NCBI RefSeq assembly: GCF_000381925.1
Contig: NZ_KB907307.1
Location: 3,224,001 to 3,288,000 of the forward strand
Length of the DNA stretch: 64,000 bases
Direction of reading: 5' to 3'
Source: Nocardia sp. BMG111209
Lineage (GTDB): Bacteria > Actinomycetota > Actinomycetes > Mycobacteriales > Mycobacteriaceae
Below the pieces are notes generated by a model. The model was not told the DNA's origin. It saw nothing but the letters and a program-made list of their open reading frames with translations, and made no database searches. Numbering within the stretch: the first letter of the stretch is position 1; every line of letters begins with the position of its first letter. Shown here piece by piece: positions 50,860 to 59,619 of this stretch. The translations under genes were made by a program, and so were the position numbers.

Positions 50860-51309
50860 TCAGGAATTCCCGCGTAGTTCGTAGTAGGGGTTGAACATCA
50901 CCTTGGCGCCATCGCGTTCCCCGATGCGGCCGCGGACCAGGATACGTCGGCCCGGCTCGATTCCGGGGATGCGGCGACGACCGATCCACACCAGGGTGAT
51001 CGCGTCGGTCCCGTCGAAGAATTCCGCCTCCAGCGGAGCGGCGACCGATTGCGGACAGGACTGCACGCTGCGCAGCCGGCCCACCATGGTGACCTCCTCG
51101 CCGCGCCGGCACTCCGCGGCGCGGCACGCCCCGGTCTCCCGGTCGGCCTGTTCGACCAGCTCGTCGGCGTCGAGTTCGCCCAGATCGGCCGTGAGCCGCC
51201 GGCCGAGACGACGGAAATACCCGCTGTCCGGCCCGGCTTTGAGCCCGGCGCCGGAACGCGTCTGCCCCGCGGAATCGGAGTCCGCGTTTCTTCCGCCCGT
51301 GAACGGCAT
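50860..51309 (-). CDS. OB-fold nucleic acid-binding protein
   Basis: A 149-residue protein. The C-terminal hundred residues form an OB-fold (EEVTMVGRLRSVQSCP, then ITLVWIGRRRIPGIEPGRRI and VRGRIGERDGAKVMFNPYY), as in RecG wedge and tRNA-anticodon domains. The N-terminus is polar and disordered. Equivalent of Rv2694c. It may bind DNA or RNA; no catalytic motif. ATG at 51309 after AGGAAG at long spacing. Confidence 0.85.
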   Translation of the reverse strand: MPFTGGRNADSDSAGQTRSGAGLKAGPDSGYFRRLGRRLTADLGELDADELVEQADRETGACRAAECRRGEEVTMVGRLRSVQSCPQSVAAPLEAEFFDGTDAITLVWIGRRRIPGIEPGRRILVRGRIGERDGAKVMFNPYYELRGNS

Positions 51310-51455
51310 GTCGCAACACTTCCTGGACTGCGGACGGCGTGGGTTCGCACGTCGTCGGTCTTCCTGAACGACCGGCTGGTGGCCGTATACCGCCACTGTA
51401 GATGCCGCTCGTCGGTGCGGCCACGCGGAGGCCCTTTTGCGCCGTCCGCCCTTCC

Positions 51456-52199
51456 CTACCTGCTAATACCCACTTCCGACCGGCTGAATCCCCGTTCCCC
51501 GAGCACGCCCGGGTCGGCGCCCAGTTCGGCCAGCGTGATCCGGTGCACGACACAGTCCGGGATGTGGGTGGCCCAGTCGTCGGCGACGGCGTGCGGATGG
51601 ACCGGATCGTCGACGGCCGTCACGACGGTCGCCGGAACCCGGAGCGCGGCAAGGGCTTCCGGCGACGGCCAGGGGTAGGCGGCGACCTCCTCCAGCGCCG
51701 CGGGCAGATCCGGCCACAGGGCCGTCCAGGACTGCGTCAGCGCCCGCGCCAGCCAGGCCGGACTGCCCGCGCGCATCCGGGCGAGCACCGGATCGAGCCC
51801 CTCGGCCCGCAGCGCCGCGGCGGTGAACGCGGCGCTCAGGGTGGCCGGGCACGCGGCCGTATCGGTGCCGGTCCAGGCCGGCAGGGCCGCGATCACGCCG
51901 ACGGCCGCGGCCGGGTTGTCGTTCGCCCATTCGACGGCGACCGCCGCACCCAGCGAGATGCCGGCGGCCAGCACCGGACCGGTGCGGGCCGCGGCGTCGA
52001 GAGCCGCGCGGTAGCTCGCCACCACCGCGCGGGGATCGGGTTCGACCGCGACGAACGCCACGCCCCGGGCCGCGCAGGCCGGGCCGAAGGCGCGGCGGGC
52101 GAAATCCGCGTCGGATCCGGTGCCGGGCATGCCGACGACCGTGAACGACGCGTCCTGCCCCGGGAGGGCACGCCACGCCGCGCCGGAGTCCGCGCGCAC
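51456..52199 (-). CDS. alpha/beta hydrolase
   Basis: A 247-residue alpha/beta hydrolase-like protein with nucleophile elbow AAGISLGAAVAVEWA (GxSxG, Ser near residue 87), aspartate tract TVVTAVDDPVHPHAVADDW and C-terminal histidine in DCVVHRITLAEL. It hydrolyses an unknown ester or similar bond. It begins 4 bases after the DUF3710 stop, GTG at 52199. Equivalent in position to Rv2695, though that link is by order only. Confidence 0.82.
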   Translation of the reverse strand: MRADSGAAWRALPGQDASFTVVGMPGTGSDADFARRAFGPACAARGVAFVAVEPDPRAVVASYRAALDAAARTGPVLAAGISLGAAVAVEWANDNPAAAVGVIAALPAWTGTDTAACPATLSAAFTAAALRAEGLDPVLARMRAGSPAWLARALTQSWTALWPDLPAALEEVAAYPWPSPEALAALRVPATVVTAVDDPVHPHAVADDWATHIPDCVVHRITLAELGADPGVLGERGFSRSEVGISR

Positions 52200-52203
52200 G
52201 CCG

Positions 52204-53310
52204 TCAGCCGCGGCCGAGTTGCTGCATCGCCGAACCCTCGCTGCCGCGCCGCGGCTGCTGGGGGTCGGGCGACACCGCCGGGAAGCCACCGGTCGCGGTG
52301 GCCTGGACGGCGGCCGCCTGCGCGGCGACGGCCTGCTGCTGGGCCTCCACCTGCTGCTGATGCGCGGCCAGCAACTGCTGGGCCAACTCCTGCGGCAGGA
52401 CCACCGGCAGCGGCTCACGCACCGGCAGCGGGTCGTCGCCGCGCCGGACCACGGTCTCGCCCAGGATGGCGCGCGCGGCCGCGACCAGCGGCTGTCCGTC
52501 GTCGACGGCGCCGGACGGGCCGGCCGCGACCAGGCGCACCATCCACCGATAGCCGTCGACGCCGATGAAGCGCAGATCCGCGCCCTCGGTGACGGCGTGC
52601 AGTTCCCGGCCCCAGGGGCCGTCCTGCACCGAGACCCGGGCACCGTCGGCGCGCAGCGATTCCGCCAGATCGGTGGCCACCGTGCGCCACTGCCCCGGCG
52701 ATTTCGGGGCGGCGTAGGCGGCGACCGTGAGCCGGCCGTACTGGGTGGCCAGATGCACCGCCTGCGGGGTGCCGTCGGGGGTCATCTCCACCTGTAGCTG
52801 GCCGCCGGGCGGTACCGGGACGATCACCGAACCCAGATCCAGGCGGCCCTCGTCGTCCTCGGCGAGGAGATGCGCGACGTCCTCGTAGTCGTAGGGGCCG
52901 CCGGCCGGGCGTTCGCTCGCGGGCTCGTCCTCGCGATCGCCGACGGGCTCGTGGGCGGCCTCCGCATAGGCGGCGGGCTGCTCGTATCCGCCCGTGGCAT
53001 AGGCGGAGTCGCCGTCGTAGACGTCCTCGAACCCGCTCTCGTAGGCGGCGCCGCGACCGTCCTCGTAGGCGGCGCCGCGGCCGTCGTCATAAGCCGCGCC
53101 GCGACCGTCCTCATAAGCCGCACCGCGGCGGGGCGCCTCACGGCGACCACCGTGGCGAGGGGGTTCGGCGTGGCGCGGGGGGTCGCCGTAGGACTCGTCC
53201 GGGTAGCGATCGTCGTAGGCCTCGGCGGGATAGCGGTCGTCCTCGTAGACGTCGTCGTAGGCGTACTCGTCGTACTGCGACTCGTCGCGCTTCTTCTTAC
53301 GTCCGAACAT
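52204..53310 (-). CDS. DUF3710 domain-containing protein with expanded repeat region
   Basis: A 368-residue protein starting MFGRKKKRDESQYDEYAYDD. The first 135 or so residues are charged and low in complexity, rich in Asp, Tyr, Arg and Glu, and contain four 8-residue repeats of RGAAYEDG type. The DUF3710 domain follows (GSVIVPVPPGGQLQVEM, DGPWGRELHAV, RFIGVDGYRWMVRLVAAGP), then a Gln/Ala-rich tail. Function unknown. Compared with M. tuberculosis Rv2696c, the N-terminal disordered part appears much longer here. It lies one base after dut. Confidence 0.9.
   Translation of the reverse strand: MFGRKKKRDESQYDEYAYDDVYEDDRYPAEAYDDRYPDESYGDPPRHAEPPRHGGRREAPRRGAAYEDGRGAAYDDGRGAAYEDGRGAAYESGFEDVYDGDSAYATGGYEQPAAYAEAAHEPVGDREDEPASERPAGGPYDYEDVAHLLAEDDEGRLDLGSVIVPVPPGGQLQVEMTPDGTPQAVHLATQYGRLTVAAYAAPKSPGQWRTVATDLAESLRADGARVSVQDGPWGRELHAVTEGADLRFIGVDGYRWMVRLVAAGPSGAVDDGQPLVAAARAILGETVVRRGDDPLPVREPLPVVLPQELAQQLLAAHQQQVEAQQQAVAAQAAAVQATATGGFPAVSPDPQQPRRGSEGSAMQQLGRG
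53039..53129. repeat. 24-bp tandem repeat inside the DUF3710 gene
   Basis: Three complete 24-base units at 53039, 53063 and 53087 and most of a fourth from 53111. The first pair shares TCGTAGGCGGCGCCGCG and the second pair TCATAAGCCGC, suggesting expansion by duplication of a two-unit block. Units are a multiple of three, so copy number can vary without frameshift. Confidence 0.85.
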
Positions 53311-53311
53311 C

Positions 53312-53809
53312 TCAGGCCTCCTCGCCGACCGGGCCCACCCCGACGGGCTCCGTCTCCAGGCTCGCATGCCCGCCGCTGGACCCGTAACCGCCCGCACCCC
53401 GCGCGGACTCGTCCAGCCCGTCCACCGCCACGAAGTCGACCAGTTCGACCCGCTGCACCAGCAACTGGGCGATGCGGTCGCCGCGGCGCAGCGCGATCGG
53501 CGTGCGCGGATCGTGGTTGATCAGGCAGACCTTGATCTCGCCCCGATAACCGGCGTCGACGGTACCGGGGGTGTTGACGATCGACAGCCCGGTCTTCGCC
53601 GCCAGGCCCGACCGGGGATGGATCAGGCCGACCGTGCCGTGCGGCAGTGCCACGGCGATGCCGGTGCCGACCAGCACCCGCTCGCCCGGCTCCAGGACGA
53701 CGTCCTCGGTGGTACACAGATCCACGCCGGCGTCGCCCGGATGGGCGCGGGTGGGCACGGGAATACCGGGGTCGAGCCGCAGCAGTGGGATGGGTGGAAT
53801 ACCGGTCAC
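53312..53809 (-). CDS. dut: deoxyuridine 5'-triphosphate nucleotidohydrolase
   Basis: A 165-residue trimeric dUTPase. Motif 1 [10 protein letters not shown], motif 2 HPRSGLAAK, motif 3 [20 protein letters not shown], motif 4 [11 protein letters not shown] and the C-terminal phosphate-gripping motif 5 [11 protein letters not shown] are all present. It hydrolyses dUTP to dUMP, preventing uracil incorporation and supplying thymidylate synthesis. GTG at 53809; upstream frame rejected as it crosses the divergent DUF3093 promoter. Confidence 0.96.
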   Translation of the reverse strand: MTGIPPIPLLRLDPGIPVPTRAHPGDAGVDLCTTEDVVLEPGERVLVGTGIAVALPHGTVGLIHPRSGLAAKTGLSIVNTPGTVDAGYRGEIKVCLINHDPRTPIALRRGDRIAQLLVQRVELVDFVAVDGLDESARGAGGYGSSGGHASLETEPVGVGPVGEEA

Positions 53810-53866
53810 GTGCAGCGAGCCTACGCGCTCGGCAGGGGGCCGATCGCCAGCCGCTAGGCTGAAGTC

Positions 53867-54406
53867 GTGTCCGACCAGCCACCCGCAGTGACCGATCCCG
53901 TTTCGTCGCAGCGGACCCCGCCCGCACCGGTGTATTCCGAGCGGTTGTGGGTGCCGTTGTGGTGGTGGCCGGTGGGCCTGTTCGTCACCGGACTGCTGGC
54001 GGCCGAGATCCACATGGGAGCGCCGGGAATCCGGGCCTGGCTGCCGTACGTCCTGCTGCTGCCGATCCCGATCTGGGCGCTGTTGTGGATGAGCCGTCAT
54101 CGGGTCGAGGTGGTCCCGGTCGCGGAATCGGACGGAACACCCGGCGGAACTCTCGAATTGCGCGCGGACAGAGCCCACCTACCGGTAACGTATGTGGCCC
54201 GGGCGGCTACGGTGCCGACCAGTGCCAAAAGCGCAGCACTCGGCCGCCAGCTCGACCCCGCCGCGTTCCTGCAGCATCGGCCCTGGATCGGTCCGCTGGT
54301 GTTGCTGGTGCTCGACGACCCCGAGGACCCCACGCCCTACTGGCTCGTCAGTACCCGCAAGCCCGAACAGGTCCTAGCCGCGCTCGGCGTACCGAGCGCG
54401 AGCTGA
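53867..54406 (+). CDS. DUF3093 family membrane protein
   Basis: A 179-residue protein with two membrane spans near the N-terminus ([20 protein letters not shown] and [17 protein letters not shown]). A cytoplasmic domain follows with [19 protein letters not shown] and [19 protein letters not shown]. Equivalent of Rv2698. Function unknown. GTG at 53867, divergent from dut by 57 bases. Confidence 0.9.
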   Translation: MSDQPPAVTDPVSSQRTPPAPVYSERLWVPLWWWPVGLFVTGLLAAEIHMGAPGIRAWLPYVLLLPIPIWALLWMSRHRVEVVPVAESDGTPGGTLELRADRAHLPVTYVARAATVPTSAKSAALGRQLDPAAFLQHRPWIGPLVLLVLDDPEDPTPYWLVSTRKPEQVLAALGVPSAS

Positions 54407-54442
54407 ACCGTCGCGGCGGATATCTCCTCGGAATGCAGTCCC

Positions 54443-54745
54443 TCAGGCTGCGCAGTCCATGCAGATCAACTGCCCACCGGACTCGCTTGCCAATCGGCTG
54501 CGGTGGTGCACCAGGAAACAGCTGGCGCAGGTGAACTCGTCGGCCTGTTTCGGGATCACCCGAACCGAGAGCACTTCCTCGGACAGGTCCGCGCCGGGAA
54601 GCTCGAACGACTCCGCGGTATCGGATTCGTCGATATCCACGACGGCGGACGCGGCCTCGTTACGACGAGCCTTCAGCTCCTCCAGGGAGTCCTCCGACAC
54701 GTCGTCGGATTCACTGCGCCTCGGTGCGTCATAGTCGGTTGCCAT
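54443..54745 (-). CDS. DUF4193 zinc-ribbon protein
   Basis: A 100-residue acidic protein (MATDYDAPRRSESDDVSEDS...) with a C-terminal zinc ribbon: CASC and, 20 or so residues later, CMDC. Equivalent of Rv2699c, conserved across actinobacteria and often near sigA. Role unknown; small acidic zinc-ribbon proteins commonly bind RNA polymerase or the ribosome, which is only a guess here. It converges on the DUF3093 gene. Confidence 0.92.
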   Translation of the reverse strand: MATDYDAPRRSESDDVSEDSLEELKARRNEAASAVVDIDESDTAESFELPGADLSEEVLSVRVIPKQADEFTCASCFLVHHRSRLASESGGQLICMDCAA

Positions 54746-54789
54746 GTCGTCTTCCCCTCGTCCTTACTCCGTATATCCCGGAACCGGAC

Positions 54790-55182
54790 TCACCGCCTCC
54801 GATCCCGCAGGGGAATCGGTTCGGCGAGTGCCGTCCCGCCGGTGGTGTACATCACGTGCACACCGGTCGCCGACCGGGCCGGATCTGTGAAATCCGTACC
54901 GGATCGCGCTCGGTCAACGCAGGACATGCCCTGGTTGTTCCCGAATCTCACCTCGTGATTCACATCCTTCGATTCGAGTCGGGCCGCCAGACAATAGCGG
55001 ACCCGGCGGCAAAAGTCGCAATCAAAACACAGCACAGCCGAAACTGAGGGGCAATCGTCATCCCGCCGGGGATCGAACCATCCGGTGCCCCGTTTTCGTG
55101 TCCGGACGTCGAGCGAATCGTTACCCGGCCGAGATCGGCGTCCGCACGATCCGGGATTCGCGAGTTCGCCGAGAGCGAACAA
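54790..55182 (-). CDS. possible small WhiB-like cysteine-rich protein
   Basis: A 130-codon frame from a TTG at 55182 that I do not recognise as a known gene. Its centre reads WFDPRRDDDCP, then CFDCDFCRRVRYCLAARLES, which contains the Cys-x2-Cys-x5-Cys spacing (residues 55, 58, 64) of WhiB iron-sulfur regulators, with further cysteines at 13, 44 and 52. The usual G(V/I)WGG turn is replaced by VRFGNN, so membership is uncertain. Third-position GC over the core is about 69 percent, far below its neighbours, which suggests recent transfer. No good ribosome site. It could also be non-coding. Confidence 0.4.
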   Translation of the reverse strand: MFALGELANPGSCGRRSRPGNDSLDVRTRKRGTGWFDPRRDDDCPSVSAVLCFDCDFCRRVRYCLAARLESKDVNHEVRFGNNQGMSCVDRARSGTDFTDPARSATGVHVMYTTGGTALAEPIPLRDRRR

Positions 55183-55263
55183 GATCCCGGCCGTTACCGG
55201 TCCGACATGCGGTCGCCAGCGGCGGCGTGCGCGAAGGTCGGCGTGAACTCGTATGGTGTGCTC

Positions 55264-55941
55264 GTGGTTTCACTGATCACCGAGGGCCGCGCCACCGACA
55301 AACGGGGCCGGCCGTTCCCCCGCCGACGCTATCAACCCTGGGTCGCCCTGGTGTCGATCCTCGCACTGATCTGCGTGATCGTCTGGATCAAGGCGGCGAC
55401 GACGGAACAGCACAGCCGGGCCGCCATGACCTGCAATACGCCGTCCGCGGCGACCGACCCGAACGCGCCGAAGCCCGAGGGCCTCGGTCAGCGCGTCGGG
55501 GCGTCGCGGCTGCGGGACGTCGAGCCGGCGCCGCTGGCGCAGTCCAAGGTGCGCGTCTACAACGGCTCGGGGCAGCGCGGCGTCGCCGAGCACATCGCCT
55601 CCCGGCTCAGCGACTACGGATTCGCCGGCCCGCCCGCGCCACCGTTCGCCAACGACCCCGTGTACGTCAACGGGGATATGGAGTGCAACGGCCAGATCCG
55701 GTTCGGCGTCAACGGCCGGCCCGCGGCGGCCGCCGTGCAGTTGGTCGCGCCGTGTGCCGAGCTGATCGAGGATCACCGCACCGACGATCTGGTCGACCTG
55801 GCGGTGGGTTCGCTGTTCGGCAACGACCTGCGGCCGAGCACCGACGCCGAGGAGGTCCTGAAGTCGCTGAAGAATCCGGCCCCGGGCGGCCCGTCCATCG
55901 ACTCGAAGCTCCTGGAAGCGGCCCGCCAGGCGAAGTGCTGA
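55264..55941 (+). CDS. cei: LytR_C domain envelope integrity protein Cei
   Basis: A 225-residue protein with a short basic cytoplasmic start (KRGRPFPRRRYQP), one membrane span (WVALVSILALICVIVWI) and an extracytoplasmic LytR_C domain (KVRVYNGSGQRGVAEHIASRL). Cysteines at CNTPS, ECNGQ and APCAEL may form disulfides. Equivalent of Rv2700, which supports envelope integrity and virulence in M. tuberculosis. I favour the GTG at 55264: TATGGT ends 6 bases upstream, a leaderless arrangement; a GTG at 55258 is possible. Followed at once by repeat copy B. Confidence 0.88.
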   Translation: MVSLITEGRATDKRGRPFPRRRYQPWVALVSILALICVIVWIKAATTEQHSRAAMTCNTPSAATDPNAPKPEGLGQRVGASRLRDVEPAPLAQSKVRVYNGSGQRGVAEHIASRLSDYGFAGPPAPPFANDPVYVNGDMECNGQIRFGVNGRPAAAAVQLVAPCAELIEDHRTDDLVDLAVGSLFGNDLRPSTDAEEVLKSLKNPAPGGPSIDSKLLEAARQAKC

Positions 55942-55943
55942 TT

Positions 55944-56071
55944 GGCCTTCGCTTCGCTCCGGCGGGTTCGCGGCCCCTGAGTCTCGGTCCTTCCCTCCTC
56001 CGGTCAGTCGCTGCGCTCCCTCCCTCCGTCAGTCCAGGACCGAGCCGGGCCGCGAACAACGGGGTTCGGCC
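55944..56071. repeat. dispersed nested-palindrome repeat, copy B
   Basis: 128 bases starting 2 bases after the cei stop, nearly identical to 35600-35728 in sequence, orientation and position relative to the preceding gene. The same nested arms (GTTCGCGGCCC/GGGCCGCGAAC and CTCGGTCCT/AGGACCGAG) are preserved. It ends 19 bases before the convergent suhB stop, so here it could work as a terminator. Confidence 0.85.
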
Positions 56072-56090
56072 ATTGGCGATGGGGCCGGGG

Positions 56091-57014
56091 TCAGTCGGGA
56101 ATCGGGTCCGATACGCCGAGGCGGTCGAACAGGTCGATGAGCTGGTCCGCGATGCCGGGGGCGGCGGCGACGACCAGTTCGCCGGTGCGGGCGACCGTGC
56201 CCGCCGGGGGTAGGACCAGGCGGGCGCCGGCCTCGGCGGCGATCAGGCCGCCGGCGGCCCAGTCCCAGGTGTTGAGGCCGTGCTCGTAGTGGGCGTCCAC
56301 CCGGCCGGCGGCGACCATGCACAGGTCCAGGGCGGCGGAGCCGATCCGGCGGATGTCGCGGACGTGCGGCAGGACCTCGGCGATCAGGCGGCCCTGCCGG
56401 GCCCGGCGGGCGGCGCCGTAGCCGAAGCCGGTGGCGAGCAGGGTCATCTCGATCGAGCGGACGTCGGTACAGCGCAGGGTGACCGTGACGCCGTCGGGGC
56501 CGGTGGCGGTGGCGCCCGCGCCGAGGCCGGCGCTGTAGGTGACACCGCCGGCGACGTCGACCACCGCGCCCGCCAGCGATCGGCCGTCGCGCATCGCGGC
56601 GACCGATACGGCGTAGGCGGGGATGCCGTACATGAAGTTCACGGTGCCGTCGATCGGGTCGACCACCCAGACGGTGGCGTCCGGATCCGCGCCGAGGGTG
56701 CCGCCGCCCTCCTCGCCGAGGACCGAATCGGCGGGCCGGGACCGGCTCAGCAGGGCGCGGATCAACTCCTCGGATTCGGTGTCGACGATGGTGACCGGAT
56801 CGGTCGGGGTGCTCTTGCTCTGCACCGCGTCACGCTGGGCGCCGGTGGCGGTCGCGAACACCTCCGGGCGGCGCGCACGCACGTGATCGGCGGCGGTGCG
56901 GGCCAGTGCGACGGCGGCTCGCCGCAGGTCGGCGACCTCGGCGGGGGTGGCGACGGCGGGATCGGCGGAGGCGGTGACGGTCATGCGGGAGTTCGTCTCG
57001 GGCACGGCTTCCAT
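56091..57014 (-). CDS. suhB: inositol-1-monophosphatase family protein SuhB
   Basis: A 307-residue phosphatase of the FIG superfamily. Metal ligands are in GEEGGG, WVVDPIDGTVNFMYG and NTWDWAAGGLIAAEAGA. It would release inositol from inositol phosphate for phosphatidylinositol and mycothiol synthesis, though broader specificity is common. Equivalent of Rv2701c. ATG at 57014 gives a slightly long N-terminus; the ATG at 56984 (MTVTAS) is equally possible, neither having a clear ribosome site. Confidence 0.92.
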   Translation of the reverse strand: MEAVPETNSRMTVTASADPAVATPAEVADLRRAAVALARTAADHVRARRPEVFATATGAQRDAVQSKSTPTDPVTIVDTESEELIRALLSRSRPADSVLGEEGGGTLGADPDATVWVVDPIDGTVNFMYGIPAYAVSVAAMRDGRSLAGAVVDVAGGVTYSAGLGAGATATGPDGVTVTLRCTDVRSIEMTLLATGFGYGAARRARQGRLIAEVLPHVRDIRRIGSAALDLCMVAAGRVDAHYEHGLNTWDWAAGGLIAAEAGARLVLPPAGTVARTGELVVAAAPGIADQLIDLFDRLGVSDPIPD

Positions 57015-57180
57015 CGGAACACAGACCCGCCCCCTCGCGCATCAGGCATGTCGGAGACGACACAGCGAGGGCCGTTCGCACAGCTCTTCGCCCGATGACC
57101 GGGTAAGGTGCGCGCGCACGGGTTCTATGCCGTCAGCACAGAATTTCCGTTCGGTACGACAGGAACGAGGAGAATCGTCG

Positions 57181-57939
57181 ATGTCCGCTCGCGGGCTTGC
57201 ATTCGGGATCGATATCGGTGGTAGCGGCGTCAAGGGCGCGGTGGTGGATCTGGCCACCGGCGAACTCGCGCACGATCGCATCAAGATCGCCACCCCGCAT
57301 CCGTCGACCCCGAACGCCGTCGCCGAAACCGTCGCCAAACTGGTCTCCCAGGCCGACTGGGACGGCCCGGTCGGTCTCACGCTGCCCAGCGTGGTCGTGA
57401 ACGGCATCGCCCGCACCGCCGCCAACATCGACAAGGCGTGGATCGACACCGACGCCCGCAGCCTCTTCTCGCTGGCGCTGGGCGGTCGCGAGGTGGTGGT
57501 CCTCAACGACGCGGACGCCGCCGGCATGGCCGAGGACCGCTACGGCGCGGCCCGCAACACCGAGGGCCTGGTCATGCTGCTCACCTTCGGCACCGGCATC
57601 GGCTCGGCGCTGCTCTACCACGGCACGCTGGTGCCGAATACGGAGTTGGGACACCTTCAGGTGGGCAGCAAGGAGGCCGAGCACCGGGCCGCCTCCTCGG
57701 TCAAGGAACGAAAGAATCTGTCGTACAAGGAGTGGGCCGCGGAGGTCACCAAGGTGCTGGTGACACTGGAAAATCTGTTCTGGCCCAACGTTTTCGTGGT
57801 CGGCGGCGGTATCAGCCGGGACGCCGATCATTGGATCCCCTTGCTCGGCAACCGGACTCCCGTGGTGGCCGCGCATCTGAAGAACACCGCGGGAATCGTC
57901 GGCGCCGCGATGGCGGTGGATGCCGGTATCGCGCCATGA
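57181..57939 (+). CDS. ppgK: polyphosphate glucokinase
   Basis: A 252-residue ROK-type kinase with N-terminal phosphate motif FGIDIGGSGVKGAVVDL, polyphosphate/ATP tract TFGTGIGSAL, catalytic aspartate region VLNDADAAGMAE and the C-terminal VFVVGGGISRDADHW. It phosphorylates glucose with inorganic polyphosphate or ATP. ATG at 57181 with GAGGAG upstream. Order ppgK then sigA matches Rv2702-Rv2703 and is conserved in actinobacteria. Confidence 0.95.
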   Translation: MSARGLAFGIDIGGSGVKGAVVDLATGELAHDRIKIATPHPSTPNAVAETVAKLVSQADWDGPVGLTLPSVVVNGIARTAANIDKAWIDTDARSLFSLALGGREVVVLNDADAAGMAEDRYGAARNTEGLVMLLTFGTGIGSALLYHGTLVPNTELGHLQVGSKEAEHRAASSVKERKNLSYKEWAAEVTKVLVTLENLFWPNVFVVGGGISRDADHWIPLLGNRTPVVAAHLKNTAGIVGAAMAVDAGIAP

Positions 57940-58087
57940 GCACCCCCGTTCGATCGTTACAATGGACAATGCCCGGCGGTGAGCCGGAGAAACGACCCCG
58001 GCCCGAGCCGGGTTATCCCGACAGAACCGCTCCGCCGGAAGATCACTCTGGCGTGACGCCGCACGAGACCGTCACGAAAGGGCGTAC
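57940..58087 (+). promoter_or_regulatory. sigA upstream region with possible promoter and hairpin
   Basis: TACAAT at 57958-57963 is a good -10 hexamer and would give sigA a leader of about 120 bases. Within that leader, CCCGGC-CCGA-GCCGGG (57997-58012), followed by TTATCC, could end ppgK transcription or attenuate sigA. I could not find a clear -35 box or a recognisable SigD-type promoter. Confidence 0.35.
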
Positions 58088-59503
<1,416 letters not shown>

Positions 59504-59515
59504 GTGGCGCACGAA

Positions 59516-59546
59516 CCGGCCCGGATGCCCTCGGCGTCCGGGCCGG
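59516..59546 (+). terminator. sigA terminator
   Basis: CCGGCCCGGA and TCCGGGCCGG form a 10-bp perfect stem, with a further GCC/GGC pairing inside, 12 bases after the sigA stop. Confidence 0.8.
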
Positions 59547-59619
59547 CGCTCGTTCGGCGTGCGCGACGCGCCGGACGGATCGGGATGACAATCCCGGCCG
59601 GTCCCAGCAGACTCCTTGC

